A stretch of 64,000 bases of DNA from RYN-230 sp963837515. Lineage in GTDB: Bacteria; Actinomycetota; Actinomycetes; Streptosporangiales; Streptosporangiaceae. The DNA lies in contig CAWINT010000014.1 of NCBI GenBank assembly GCA_963837515.1, positions 661,716 to 725,715 on the forward strand, written 5' to 3'. Both the position numbers and the translations under genes were made by a program. A model generated the notes under the pieces. The model was not told where the DNA came from. It made no database searches and saw only the letters and a program-made list of their open reading frames with translations. This document shows, piece after piece, positions 9,898 through 20,254 of the stretch (its first letter is position 1; each line of letters opens with the position of its first letter).

Positions 9898-10078
9898 TGC
9901 GGTAAAGTACGCCTGTCCCGGGCTCGGCCCCGGGATGGCGTGGAGCCCAGCGAAGCCGGTGTGATCCCGGCGCTGTCCCGCAACGGTGATGCCCTGCCCG
10001 CCCCGGCGCGCAGCGGACGAGCCCGGACGCCTGGCCCAGGCCGACGTGCTGTCCTCGGAGGAAGGGCGGTTCGTTCCG
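9898..10078 (+). promoter_or_regulatory. Cobalamin riboswitch upstream of btuFCD
   Basis: The 450-bp stretch between dapA and btuF holds cobalamin-aptamer landmarks in the right order: GAAGCCGGTGTGATCCCGGC (9952 onward), then GCGCTGTCCCGCAACGGTGA, then GAGCCCGGACGCCTGGCCC in the place of the B12 box region, followed by a GC-rich expression-platform segment before the GGAGG of btuF. Position directly in front of a B12 uptake operon supports the call. Bases 9694-9897 show nothing recognisable. Boundaries are approximate. Confidence 0.85.
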
Positions 10079-10143
10079 GCGCCGCTCTCGCCGCGGCACC
10101 GCAGCGGGCGCACTTCGTCCTCCCGACCAGACGGAGGATGATC

Positions 10144-11097
10144 ATGCGGTTCTTCACCCGGCGGCTGCCGCTCCTGGCGGCCGCCCTGGCCCTGGCCGGC
10201 GCCGCCGCCGGATGCGGCAGCAGCCAGGCCGGCACCAGCAACACCGCCGCCAGCGGCGGCAGCGCCGGCTTTCCCGTCTCTGTGACCGCGGCCAACGGCC
10301 CGGTGCGGGTCACGGCGCGGCCGCACGCGATCGTGTCGCTGTCCCCCACCGCCACCGAGATGCTCTACGCGATCGGGGCCGGCTCCCAGGTCAAGGCGGT
10401 GGACTCGCTGTCGGACTACCCGCCCCAGGCGCCGCGCACCAAGCTGTCGGCCTACCAGCCGAACGCCGAGGCGATCGTGGCGGAAAAGCCGGACCTCGTC
10501 ATCGAGTCGCAGGACACCGGCGGGCTCGCCAAGCATCTGGCGGCGTTCGGCGTCCCGGTGCTGGAACTGCCCGCCCCGGCCAACCTGTCCGGCGAGTACA
10601 CCGAGTTTGCCCAGCTCGGCCGGGTCACCGGGCACGTGGCGCAGGCCCAGCAGGAGGTCAGCCGGCTGCGGGCCCAGTTGCGGCAGATCACCGCGGCCAT
10701 GCCGCACCACGCCGCGCCGCTGACCTACTACTACGAGCTGGACCAGACCTACTACTCGGTGACCTCGAGCACGTTCGTCGGCCAGCTGCTCGGCCTGCTC
10801 GGCATGAAGAGCATCGCGGACGCGGCCCAGGGCGCGGCCAGTTCCGGCGGCTACCCGCAGCTGTCCGCGGAGTACATCCTGCGGGCCAACCCGGACTACA
10901 TCATTCTGGCCGACACGCTGTGCTGCCAGCAGAACCCCGCCGCCGTGGCGAAACGGCCCGGCTGGTCCGGGCTGGCGGCGGTGCGCGCCGGGCACGTCAT
11001 CGCGCTCAACGACGACATCGCCTCCCGCTGGGGCCCGCGCGTCGCTGACCTGCTGCGCACCGTGCAGACCGCGGTGGCCAAGGACACGGGGCAGTGA
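10144..11097 (+). CDS. btuF: Cobalamin ABC transporter, substrate-binding lipoprotein
   Basis: 317 residues starting at ATG 10144, six bases after GGAGG; the ATG at 10138 abuts the ribosome site and is less likely. N-terminal MRFFTRRLPLLAAALALAGA plus AAGCGSSQAG is a lipoprotein signal with the lipid-acceptor Cys at about 24. The body is a class III periplasmic-binding fold (PHAIVSLSPTATEMLYAIGA; ADTLCCQQNPAAV; LNDDIASRWGPRVADLL), as in BtuF and FhuD. The upstream cobalamin riboswitch and downstream permease and ATPase decide for B12 rather than siderophore. Its stop overlaps the btuC start as GTGA. Confidence 0.88.
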   Translation: MRFFTRRLPLLAAALALAGAAAGCGSSQAGTSNTAASGGSAGFPVSVTAANGPVRVTARPHAIVSLSPTATEMLYAIGAGSQVKAVDSLSDYPPQAPRTKLSAYQPNAEAIVAEKPDLVIESQDTGGLAKHLAAFGVPVLELPAPANLSGEYTEFAQLGRVTGHVAQAQQEVSRLRAQLRQITAAMPHHAAPLTYYYELDQTYYSVTSSTFVGQLLGLLGMKSIADAAQGAASSGGYPQLSAEYILRANPDYIILADTLCCQQNPAAVAKRPGWSGLAAVRAGHVIALNDDIASRWGPRVADLLRTVQTAVAKDTGQ

Positions 11098-12473
11098 AAT
11101 CTCTGCCTACCCGGGGGGGCGACCCCCCGGAACCCCCCGCCATCCGCCCACTCGGCGGGAACCCGCCTACGGCGGGCCCCGCCTCCCGGACGAATACCCG
11201 GGGGGGCGACCCCCCGGAACCCCCCGCCATCCGCCCACTCGGCGGGAACCCGCCTACGGCGGGCCCCGCCTCCCGGACGAATACCCGGGGGGGCGACCCC
11301 CCGGAACCCCCCGCCATCCGCCCACTCGGCGGGAACCCGCCTACGGCGGGCCCCGCCTCCCGGACGAATACCCGGGGGGGCGACCCCCCGGAACCCCCCG
11401 CGCAGACGCCGGCCCGGCCGGAGCCGGCCGCGGCGGCCCGGGCCGTGCCGCGGGCGCGCCCCGGGCCGGCGCTGCTGGCCGCCGCGGCCGTGCTGCTCGT
11501 GGCGCTGCTGCTCGGAGTGTGGATCGGCCCGGCCGGGCTGTCGCTGCCCGCCGTGGCCGGGGCGCTGCTGGCTAAGCTGCCCGGGCACCCGGCGGCCGGG
11601 GCCTCCGCCCTCGACATCGCCATCGTCTGGCAGATCCGGCTGCCCCGGGTGGTGCTGGGCGCGCTGGCCGGCGCGATGCTGGCCGGCGGGGGGGCGGCCT
11701 ACCAGGGCGTGTTCCGCAACCCGCTGGCCGATCCGTACCTGCTCGGGGTGGCGGCCGGCGGCGGCCTGGGCGCCACCATCGTGATCGTCGCGGGCGGCAG
11801 CCGGGCGCTGCTGCCACCCGCGGCGTTCGGCGGCGCCGCGGTCGCGGTCGCGGTCACCTACCTGCTGGGCCGTGGCGCGGGCGCCGGAGGCGGCGGCGCG
11901 ACCGGGTCCATCGTGCTGGCGGGGGTGGCGGTCGCCGCACTGTTCACCGCGCTGCAGACCTACCTGCAGCAGCAGCATTCGCAGACGCTGCAGTCGGTGT
12001 ACGCGTGGATCCTGGGCGGGCTGTCCCTGGCCTCCTGGTCCGACGTGCTGCTGATCCTGCCGTACGTGGCCGTGGCAGCCGCGGTCCTGCTGGCGCACCG
12101 AAGGCTGCTGGACGTGCTGCGGGTCGGCGAGACGGAGGCCGCGAGCCTGGGCGTGGACATCGACCGGCTGCGGCTGACCGTGGTGATCGCGGCGACACTG
12201 GGCACGGCCGCGGCGGTCTCGGTGAGCGGCCTGATCGGTTTTGTGGGGATCATCGTGCCGCACACGCTGCGGCTGACCGCCGGGCCGAGCTACCGGGTGC
12301 TGCTGCCCGCCTCGATGCTCGGCGGCGCCGCCTTCCTGGTACTGGCCGACGTCGCGGCGCGCACCGTGCAGGCCCCCGCGGAGGTCCCGATCGGTGTCAT
12401 CACCGCGCTGGCCGGCGCGCCGTTCTTCTTGTTCGTGCTGAGATCGCGGCGGGCCCGGCAGGAGCTGGCGTGA
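11094..12473 (+). CDS. btuC: Cobalamin ABC transporter permease (FecCD/BtuC family) with N-terminal repeat insertion
   Basis: 459 codons from GTG 11094, which overlaps the btuF stop. Residues 7-103 are encoded by the 87-bp hairpin repeat array and form a Gly/Pro-rich tail with no family equivalent. The real permease begins near residue 118 (VPRARPGPALLAAAAVLLVA) and has about ten membrane segments with the FecCD signature WQIRLPRVVLGALAGAMLAG and the coupling-loop region GLIGFVGIIVPHTLRL. Without the insertion the protein would be about 345 residues, normal for BtuC. A GTG at 11445 is an in-frame alternative start but has no visible ribosome site. Its stop overlaps the btuD start. Confidence 0.88.
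   Translation: MKSLPTRGGDPPEPPAIRPLGGNPPTAGPASRTNTRGGDPPEPPAIRPLGGNPPTAGPASRTNTRGGDPPEPPAIRPLGGNPPTAGPASRTNTRGGDPPEPPAQTPARPEPAAAARAVPRARPGPALLAAAAVLLVALLLGVWIGPAGLSLPAVAGALLAKLPGHPAAGASALDIAIVWQIRLPRVVLGALAGAMLAGGGAAYQGVFRNPLADPYLLGVAAGGGLGATIVIVAGGSRALLPPAAFGGAAVAVAVTYLLGRGAGAGGGGATGSIVLAGVAVAALFTALQTYLQQQHSQTLQSVYAWILGGLSLASWSDVLLILPYVAVAAAVLLAHRRLLDVLRVGETEAASLGVDIDRLRLTVVIAATLGTAAAVSVSGLIGFVGIIVPHTLRLTAGPSYRVLLPASMLGGAAFLVLADVAARTVQAPAEVPIGVITALAGAPFFLFVLRSRRARQELA
11108..11401 (+). repeat. Hairpin-core tandem repeat array 2 (87-bp units, start of btuC)
   Basis: Three exact 87-bp units start at 11108, 11195 and 11282, plus a fourth core at 11369-11401. The core is CCCGGGGGGGCGACCCCCC followed by GGAACCCCCC. 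A second small hairpin, CCCGCC-TAC-GGCGGG, lies in each unit. 87 is a multiple of three, so the btuC frame is kept. The units are essentially identical, implying recent amplification. Confidence 0.93.
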
Positions 12474-13222
12474 TCGCCTTCGACCGGGTGACCGTCCGCT
12501 ACGGCCAGGCCGCCGCGCTGGCGGAGGTCAGCGCGGCGGTACCGGACGGCGCCTGGCTGGGCATTATCGGGCCCAACGGAGCGGGCAAGACGACACTGCT
12601 CCGCGCGGCCGCGCGGCTGACCGGGTACTCAGGAACGATCACCATCGGCGGCCGGCCCGCCGCCGGGCTGCGCCGTCGGGCGCTGGCCCGGCTGGTGGCC
12701 TACGTACCGCAGCTACCCGAGCTGCCGCCGGAGATGAACGCCTTCGACTACGTGCTGCTGGGCCGCACCCCGCACATCGGCTACCTGCGCATGGAGACCG
12801 ACGCGGACCGGGAGGTCTGCGCCGGGCTGCTGGACCGGCTGGCGCTGGGCCCGATGGCCGCCCGCCGGCTCGGCACGCTGTCCGGGGGCGAGTTGCAGCG
12901 CGTGGTGCTGGCCCGGGCCCTGGCGCAGCAGGCGCCGGTGCTGCTGCTGGACGAGCCGACCAGCGCGCTGGACCTGGGGCGCCGGGTGACCGCGCTGGAG
13001 TTGGTCGACGAGCTGCGCCGGGAGCGGTCGCTGACCGTGCTGTCGGTGGTGCACGACCTCACCCTGGCCGGTCAGTTCGCCGACCGGCTGCTGCTGCTGG
13101 ACGGCGGTGCGGTGGTGACCGCCGGCGACCCGGCCAGCGTGCTGCGCGACGACGTGCTCACCGCCCATTTCGGGCCCGGGCTGCATGTGCTGACCACCCC
13201 GGAGGGGGAACGCGTGGTCACC

Positions 13223-13249
<27 letters not shown>
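12470..13249 (+). CDS. btuD: Cobalamin ABC transporter ATP-binding protein
   Basis: 259-residue ATPase beginning at GTG 12470 inside the btuC stop (GTGA overlap). Walker A is GPNGAGKTTLL, signature LSGGELQRVVLARAL, Walker B VLLLDEPTSALDLG and the switch His VVHDLTLAGQFADRL. It completes the btuFCD importer under the cobalamin riboswitch. Its last 27 bp overlap the glgX 3' end on the opposite strand. Confidence 0.93.
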
Positions 13250-15424
<2,175 letters not shown>

Positions 15425-15439
15425 TGCTGTGCCCTTCTG

Positions 15440-18160
15440 CTAGGGGGCCAGATCCCGCAGGACGTCTCCCACGGCCCGGACCGCGCCGTGGCGGCGCAGG
15501 ATCACGTCGGCGATCAGGCCGGTCCAGCCGGTCTGGTGAAAGGCGCCGATCGCGGCGCCGTTGTCGCCGTGGAAGTACTCGCTGAAGATGAGGTTGTCGT
15601 GCCAGGCGGGGTCGGTCTGCATCTTCTCGGTCCCGCCGAAGCAGGCCCGCCGCCCGTCGGCGCCCCGGGTGAACAGCGAGATCAGCCGGTCCTGCAGGTC
15701 GGCGGCGATCAGGTCCAGGGTCAGCCGCTTGCCCGACCCGGTCGGGTACTCCAGTTCCAGGTCCTCGCCGTAGAACCGGTGGTACCGCTCCAGCACCTCG
15801 ATCAGCACGTAGTTGACCGGCATCCAGATCGGGCCGCGCCAGTTCGAGTTACCGCCGAACATGGGCGTGGTCGACTCGGCTGGCTCGTAATCGATGGACG
15901 CCTGGAAGCCCTCGGCTTCGAATCGGTAGGGATGATCGCGGTGGTAGGCCGACAGCGCGCGCAGCCCGTGCGGGGACAGGAACTCGGCCTCGTCGAACAG
16001 CTTGGCGAACAGCCGCTCCACCTGGTCGGGCCGGGCGACCGACAGCAGCAGCCGCTCGTGGCCCGGCTCACCGCGCAGCTGGGGCCGCTCGGTCAGCTGC
16101 CGCATGTCCCCGATTCCCTCACGCCGCAGGAAGTGCATGAACAGCTTGTTCATGCCCATCGCGTGCTGCAGTGTCGGGCCGTCGATGACCGCGGCGGCCA
16201 GCGCCGGGATCATGCCGACCATGGACCGGACCTTGACCGGGACCGCGTACCCGGACGGGGTGACCAGCCGGTCGTAGTACAGCCCATCGGTGTCGTCCCA
16301 CAGGCCCTGCTGGTCCAGGGCGCGCCGGATGCCCGCGAAATGCTCCATGAACTTGAGCACCAGGTCCTGCGCCTGGCGCTCGCCGGACCAGCTCAGCACG
16401 CCTGCGATGGCCAGCATGGAAAGCGCGTAGGAGCCCATCCAGCCGGTGGCGTCGGACTGCTCCAGGAGGTAGCCGGCGGGCAGGTGCGACCGGTCGATCG
16501 GGCCGATGTTGTCCAGGCCGAGGAAGCCGCCCTCGAAGACGTCGTTGCCCCCGGCGTCCTCCCGGTTCACCCACCAGGTGAAGTTGACCAGGAGCTTGTC
16601 GAACACCCGGGACAGGAACGCGGTGTCCCGGCCGCCGTCGATGGCCCAGACCTGGAGCGCGGCCCAGGCGTGGACGGGTGGGTTGACGTCACCGAAGTCC
16701 CACTCGTAGGCGGGCAGTGCGCCGTTCGGGTGCTGGAACCACTCCCGGCAGACCACGAGCAGCTGGTACTTGGCGAACGCCGGGTCCAGGTGGGCCAGGG
16801 TGACGCAGTGGAAGGCCAGGTCCCAGGCGGCGAACCAGGGATACTCCCATTTGTCGGGCATGGACATGATGTCGAACGCATCGAAGCTGCGCCATCTGGC
16901 GTTCCGCGCGTCCTTGCGGGTCGGCGGCGGAGCCGGCTGGGTGGGGTCCCCGTCCAGCCACCGGGCCACGTCGTAGTAGAACAGCTGCTTGCTCCACAGC
17001 TGGCCGGCGCACGCCTGGCGCAGCACCATGGCCTCGTCGGCGCTGGCCCCGCCGGGGGTGAGCTCGCGGTAGAACTCATCGGCCTCGGCCCGGCGCCCGG
17101 CCATCACCTCGGTGAACCCGGCGCCGAGCGCGGTGGCTGCGGCCGCCGCGGTGGCCGCGCCGCGGGAGCGCCCGCCCGCGGCCGGGCGGAGCCGGAGCCG
17201 CAGCTCCGCGGTCTGCCCGGCGGGCACGGTGAGCTGGTACCAGAAGGCGCACCTGGTCCCGGTTCCTTCCGGGTTGACGGTGGCCGCCCCGTGGATGACG
17301 TGGTCGTTGATGCCGTCCTTGGGGTACGGGGTGCTCGGCTCGGCGCCGTACAGCCGGGCCAGGTTGGTCTCGTTCTCGCAGAACAGCAGCTGGGGCCCGG
17401 AGCCGTCCGGGGCCGCCGCGCCGGTCAGTTCCATGGTGCCGACGATGGGATGCTCGATGGTGACCGATGCGTTCCCCGAGGCCCGCAGGACCGGCTTGGC
17501 CGTGCCTTCGTCCCAGGCCCAGGTGTTGCGGAACCAGGCGGTCGGCAGCACGTGAATGGTCTCGGTCTCCGGTCCGGCGTTGGTCAGCTGGATGGCCATC
17601 AGCAGGTCATCCGGCCCGGCCTTGGCGTAGTGCACCTCGGTGATCCAGTACCGGTCGCCGTCGAACGCACCGGTGTCCATCAGCTCATACTCGGGCTGGT
17701 ACCGGTTCCGGGCCGCGTTGACGTCGATCAGGTCCTGGTACGGGAACGCACCTTGCGGGTAGTGGTAGCGCCACCGGTTCCAGGCGTGGCTGGGGATGGC
17801 GTCCAGGTACCACCAGTACTCCTTGACGTCCTCGCCGTGGTTGCCCTGCGGGCCGGTCAGCCCGAACGCGCGCTCCTTGAGGATCGGGTCCCGCCCGTTC
17901 CACAGCGCCAGGCTCAGGCAGAGCCGCTGCTCGACGTCGCAGAACCCGGCCAGGCCGTCCTCGCCCCACCGGTAGGCCCGGGACCGCGCGTGATCGTGCG
18001 GCAGGTAGTCCCAGGCGTCGCCGTCCGCGCTGTAGTCCTCCCGGACCGTCCCCCATTGCCGCTCACTGACGTAGGGCCCCCACCGGTACCAGTCCCCCGC
18101 CTGCAGCAGCCCGTCCTCCAGCCGGCCGAACCCGGCGATTCGGTCACGCTCGGCACCCAT
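15440..18160 (-). CDS. GH63-like (MGH1-type) glucosidase
   Basis: 906 residues from ATG 18160 (MGAERDRIAGFGRLEDGLLQ); residues upstream in the same frame look like random basic coding. The sequence matches the large bacterial relatives of mannosyl-oligosaccharide glucosidase: RWGPYVSERQWGTVREDYSA, PDKWEYPWFAAWDLAFHCVT, an (alpha/alpha)6-type C-terminal domain with NSNWRGPIWMPVNYVLIE, and a C-terminal GWTGLIADVI. No signal peptide, so cytoplasmic. Proximity to glgX suggests a role in trimming glucans or compatible-solute glycosides, but the substrate cannot be read from the sequence. Confidence 0.85.
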   Translation of the reverse strand: MGAERDRIAGFGRLEDGLLQAGDWYRWGPYVSERQWGTVREDYSADGDAWDYLPHDHARSRAYRWGEDGLAGFCDVEQRLCLSLALWNGRDPILKERAFGLTGPQGNHGEDVKEYWWYLDAIPSHAWNRWRYHYPQGAFPYQDLIDVNAARNRYQPEYELMDTGAFDGDRYWITEVHYAKAGPDDLLMAIQLTNAGPETETIHVLPTAWFRNTWAWDEGTAKPVLRASGNASVTIEHPIVGTMELTGAAAPDGSGPQLLFCENETNLARLYGAEPSTPYPKDGINDHVIHGAATVNPEGTGTRCAFWYQLTVPAGQTAELRLRLRPAAGGRSRGAATAAAAATALGAGFTEVMAGRRAEADEFYRELTPGGASADEAMVLRQACAGQLWSKQLFYYDVARWLDGDPTQPAPPPTRKDARNARWRSFDAFDIMSMPDKWEYPWFAAWDLAFHCVTLAHLDPAFAKYQLLVVCREWFQHPNGALPAYEWDFGDVNPPVHAWAALQVWAIDGGRDTAFLSRVFDKLLVNFTWWVNREDAGGNDVFEGGFLGLDNIGPIDRSHLPAGYLLEQSDATGWMGSYALSMLAIAGVLSWSGERQAQDLVLKFMEHFAGIRRALDQQGLWDDTDGLYYDRLVTPSGYAVPVKVRSMVGMIPALAAAVIDGPTLQHAMGMNKLFMHFLRREGIGDMRQLTERPQLRGEPGHERLLLSVARPDQVERLFAKLFDEAEFLSPHGLRALSAYHRDHPYRFEAEGFQASIDYEPAESTTPMFGGNSNWRGPIWMPVNYVLIEVLERYHRFYGEDLELEYPTGSGKRLTLDLIAADLQDRLISLFTRGADGRRACFGGTEKMQTDPAWHDNLIFSEYFHGDNGAAIGAFHQTGWTGLIADVILRRHGAVRAVGDVLRDLAP

Positions 18161-18331
18161 CACTGCCCCTCGGCTCGCGTTCAGTGCGCGCCGCGTCGCC
18201 TTGACCAAGCCGGCGCCGGACGCCCGTCTTCTCCCCCGCGCTGCCACGATCCAGCGCCCGGCCGGCTGGCCGCATCCCCCGGACCGGATGAAACGGCAGG
18301 GACCGGATCCTCACCCGTGGCGGGTGCCGGG

Positions 18332-19492
18332 CTACACCCCCAGATCACGGCCGATGATCTCCTTCATGATCTCGGTGGTGCCGCCGAAGATGGTCTGGAC
18401 CCGGCTGTCCGCGTAGGCCCGGGAGACCGGGTACTCGCTCAGGTACCCCCAGCCGCCGTGCAGTTGCAGGCACCGGTCCACCACCCGGTTGCACAGCTCG
18501 GTGTCCCACCACTTGACCATCGCGGCATCAGCGTTGGACAGCCGGCCGGCGTTGTGCTCCAGCACCGCCCGGTCGGTGAACGACCGGGCCACCGCCAGCT
18601 CGGTGGCCATCTCGGCCAGGGTGAACCGGTTGTGCTGGAAGCTGCCGATAGGACGGCCGAACGCCTGCCGCTGCTGGCAGTAGGCCAGCGTGTCGGCGAA
18701 CACCTGCTCCGCCCCGGCCAGCGCGGTGGTCCCGATGGCGAGCCGTTCCCGGGGCAGGTTCTGCATCAGCGCGAGGAACCCGCCCCCCTCCTCGCCGAGC
18801 AGGTTGGCCGCGGGCACCGCCACGTCGGCGAAGAACAGCTCGGAGGTGTCCTGGGCGTGCAGCCCCAGCTTGGCCAGGTTGCGGCCGCGCTCGAAGCCGG
18901 GCATCCCCCGCTCCACCACGAGCAGGCTGATCCCGCGGTGCCCGGCGGCCGGGTCGGTCCGGGCCACCACGATGACCAGGTCGGCAAGCTGGCCGTTGGA
19001 GACGAACGTCTTCTGCCCGTTCAGCAGGTAATGGTCCCCGCCCGCCCCGGTCCCCGGCACCCGCACCGCGGTGGTGATGATGCCCTGCAGGTCGCTGCCC
19101 GCGCCCGGCTCACTCATCGCGATCGCGGTGATCAGTTCCCCGGAGCAGTACCCGGGCAGCCACCGGTCGCGCTGCCCGGGGGTGGCGAGGTGGGCGAAGT
19201 AGTGGCCGTTGATGTCGTTGTGCACGGCGAAGCCGGGCCCGTTGGCCCCGGCCCGGGCGAGTTCCTCGTTGAGGATCAGGTAGTAGCGGTAGTCCGGGTC
19301 GCCACCGCCGCCGTACTTCTCGTCGACGTCGATGCCGAGCAGCCCGGCCCGGCCCGCGGCCAGCCACACGTCCCGGGGCACGACACCGTCCCGCTCCCAC
19401 TGCGCGTGGTAGGGAGTGATCTCCCGGGCGATGAACGCGCGCACCATGTCGCGGAACGCCTCGTGGTCGGGTCCGAAGATGTCGCGCTGCAT
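18332..19492 (-). CDS. Acyl-CoA dehydrogenase
   Basis: 386-residue FAD flavoenzyme from ATG 19492 (MQRDIFGPDHEAFRDMVRAF). Family segments are AIAMSEPGAGSDLQGI, NGQKTFVSNGQLADLVIVVA, QQRQAFGRPIGSFQHNRF, LQLHGGWGYLSEYPVSRAYA and the C-terminal QTIFGGTTEIMKEIIGRDL. It oxidises an acyl-CoA thioester; chain length or branched-chain preference is not evident. It stands alone, 171 bp from the GH63-like start and 63 bp from the HNH gene stop. Confidence 0.93.
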   Translation of the reverse strand: MQRDIFGPDHEAFRDMVRAFIAREITPYHAQWERDGVVPRDVWLAAGRAGLLGIDVDEKYGGGGDPDYRYYLILNEELARAGANGPGFAVHNDINGHYFAHLATPGQRDRWLPGYCSGELITAIAMSEPGAGSDLQGIITTAVRVPGTGAGGDHYLLNGQKTFVSNGQLADLVIVVARTDPAAGHRGISLLVVERGMPGFERGRNLAKLGLHAQDTSELFFADVAVPAANLLGEEGGGFLALMQNLPRERLAIGTTALAGAEQVFADTLAYCQQRQAFGRPIGSFQHNRFTLAEMATELAVARSFTDRAVLEHNAGRLSNADAAMVKWWDTELCNRVVDRCLQLHGGWGYLSEYPVSRAYADSRVQTIFGGTTEIMKEIIGRDLGV

Positions 19493-19555
19493 GGCCGCCC
19501 CTGATCGCCTCGTGCCGTGCGGTGACGGTAACACCGCGGCCGCCCCGCGGCCGGA

Positions 19556-20068
19556 TCAGGCGGCGCTGGTCTCCGGGAGGTAGGCGGCCCACAGCGGGTC
19601 GCCGTCGTGGGCGGCACCGATGAGCCGCCAGTGCGCCCCGCGCGGCACGGTCGGTACCCGGTTCATCGTCCAGCCCAGTTCCTCGATCAGCCGGTCCGCC
19701 TTGCTGTGGTTGCAGCGCATGCAGGAGGCCACGCAGTTCTCCCAGGCGTGCCCACCGCCGCGGCTGCGCGGGATCACGTGGTCGATCGTCTCGGCGCGGC
19801 GCCCGCAGTACGCACAGAGGTAGTTGTCCCGCCGCATCAGCGCGCCCCGGGTCAGCGGCACCCGGCTGCGGTGCGGCACCCGGACGTAACGGCGCAGCCT
19901 GATCACGGACGGGGCGGCCAGCACCCTCGAGGAGGAGCGCAACAAGGCACCCTCCGAATCGTCATGCACCACGTCGGCCTTCTCGCCGAGCACCAGGCAC
20001 ACGGCACGGTGCAGGCCGACTGTTGTCAGCGGCTCGTACGTCACGTTGAGCAGCAGTACCCGTCGCAA
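19556..20068 (-). CDS. HNH endonuclease domain protein
   Basis: 170 residues. The TTG at 20068 is chosen as start because AGGAGG lies five bases upstream and LRRVLLLNVTYEPLTTVGLH is the conserved beginning of this actinobacterial family; an upstream GTG in frame lacks a site. The HNH nuclease motif follows two Cys pairs: CAYCGRRAETIDHVIPRSRG, then HAWENCVASCMRCNHSKADR. Such 170-residue HNH proteins are widespread and conserved, with unclear cellular role. It diverges from the prolyl oligopeptidase gene, 186 bp away. Confidence 0.88.
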   Translation of the reverse strand: MRRVLLLNVTYEPLTTVGLHRAVCLVLGEKADVVHDDSEGALLRSSSRVLAAPSVIRLRRYVRVPHRSRVPLTRGALMRRDNYLCAYCGRRAETIDHVIPRSRGGGHAWENCVASCMRCNHSKADRLIEELGWTMNRVPTVPRGAHWRLIGAAHDGDPLWAAYLPETSAA

Positions 20069-20254
20069 GCCCGCCTCCTGCCTGGTGCGGTAGGCAAGCA
20101 CGCGTGCCAGAGAGCACACGCGGTGCTGGCATGCACAGCCTAACCGGCCGGCCCCCGCCTGACACAACGTCGGCGTGGCGGCGTGGTAAACAACATGGCC
20201 GGGCGCGGTCCCGGCGGTGACGGCCGCCCCCGGGGCGTCCCCTAAAGTGCCAGC

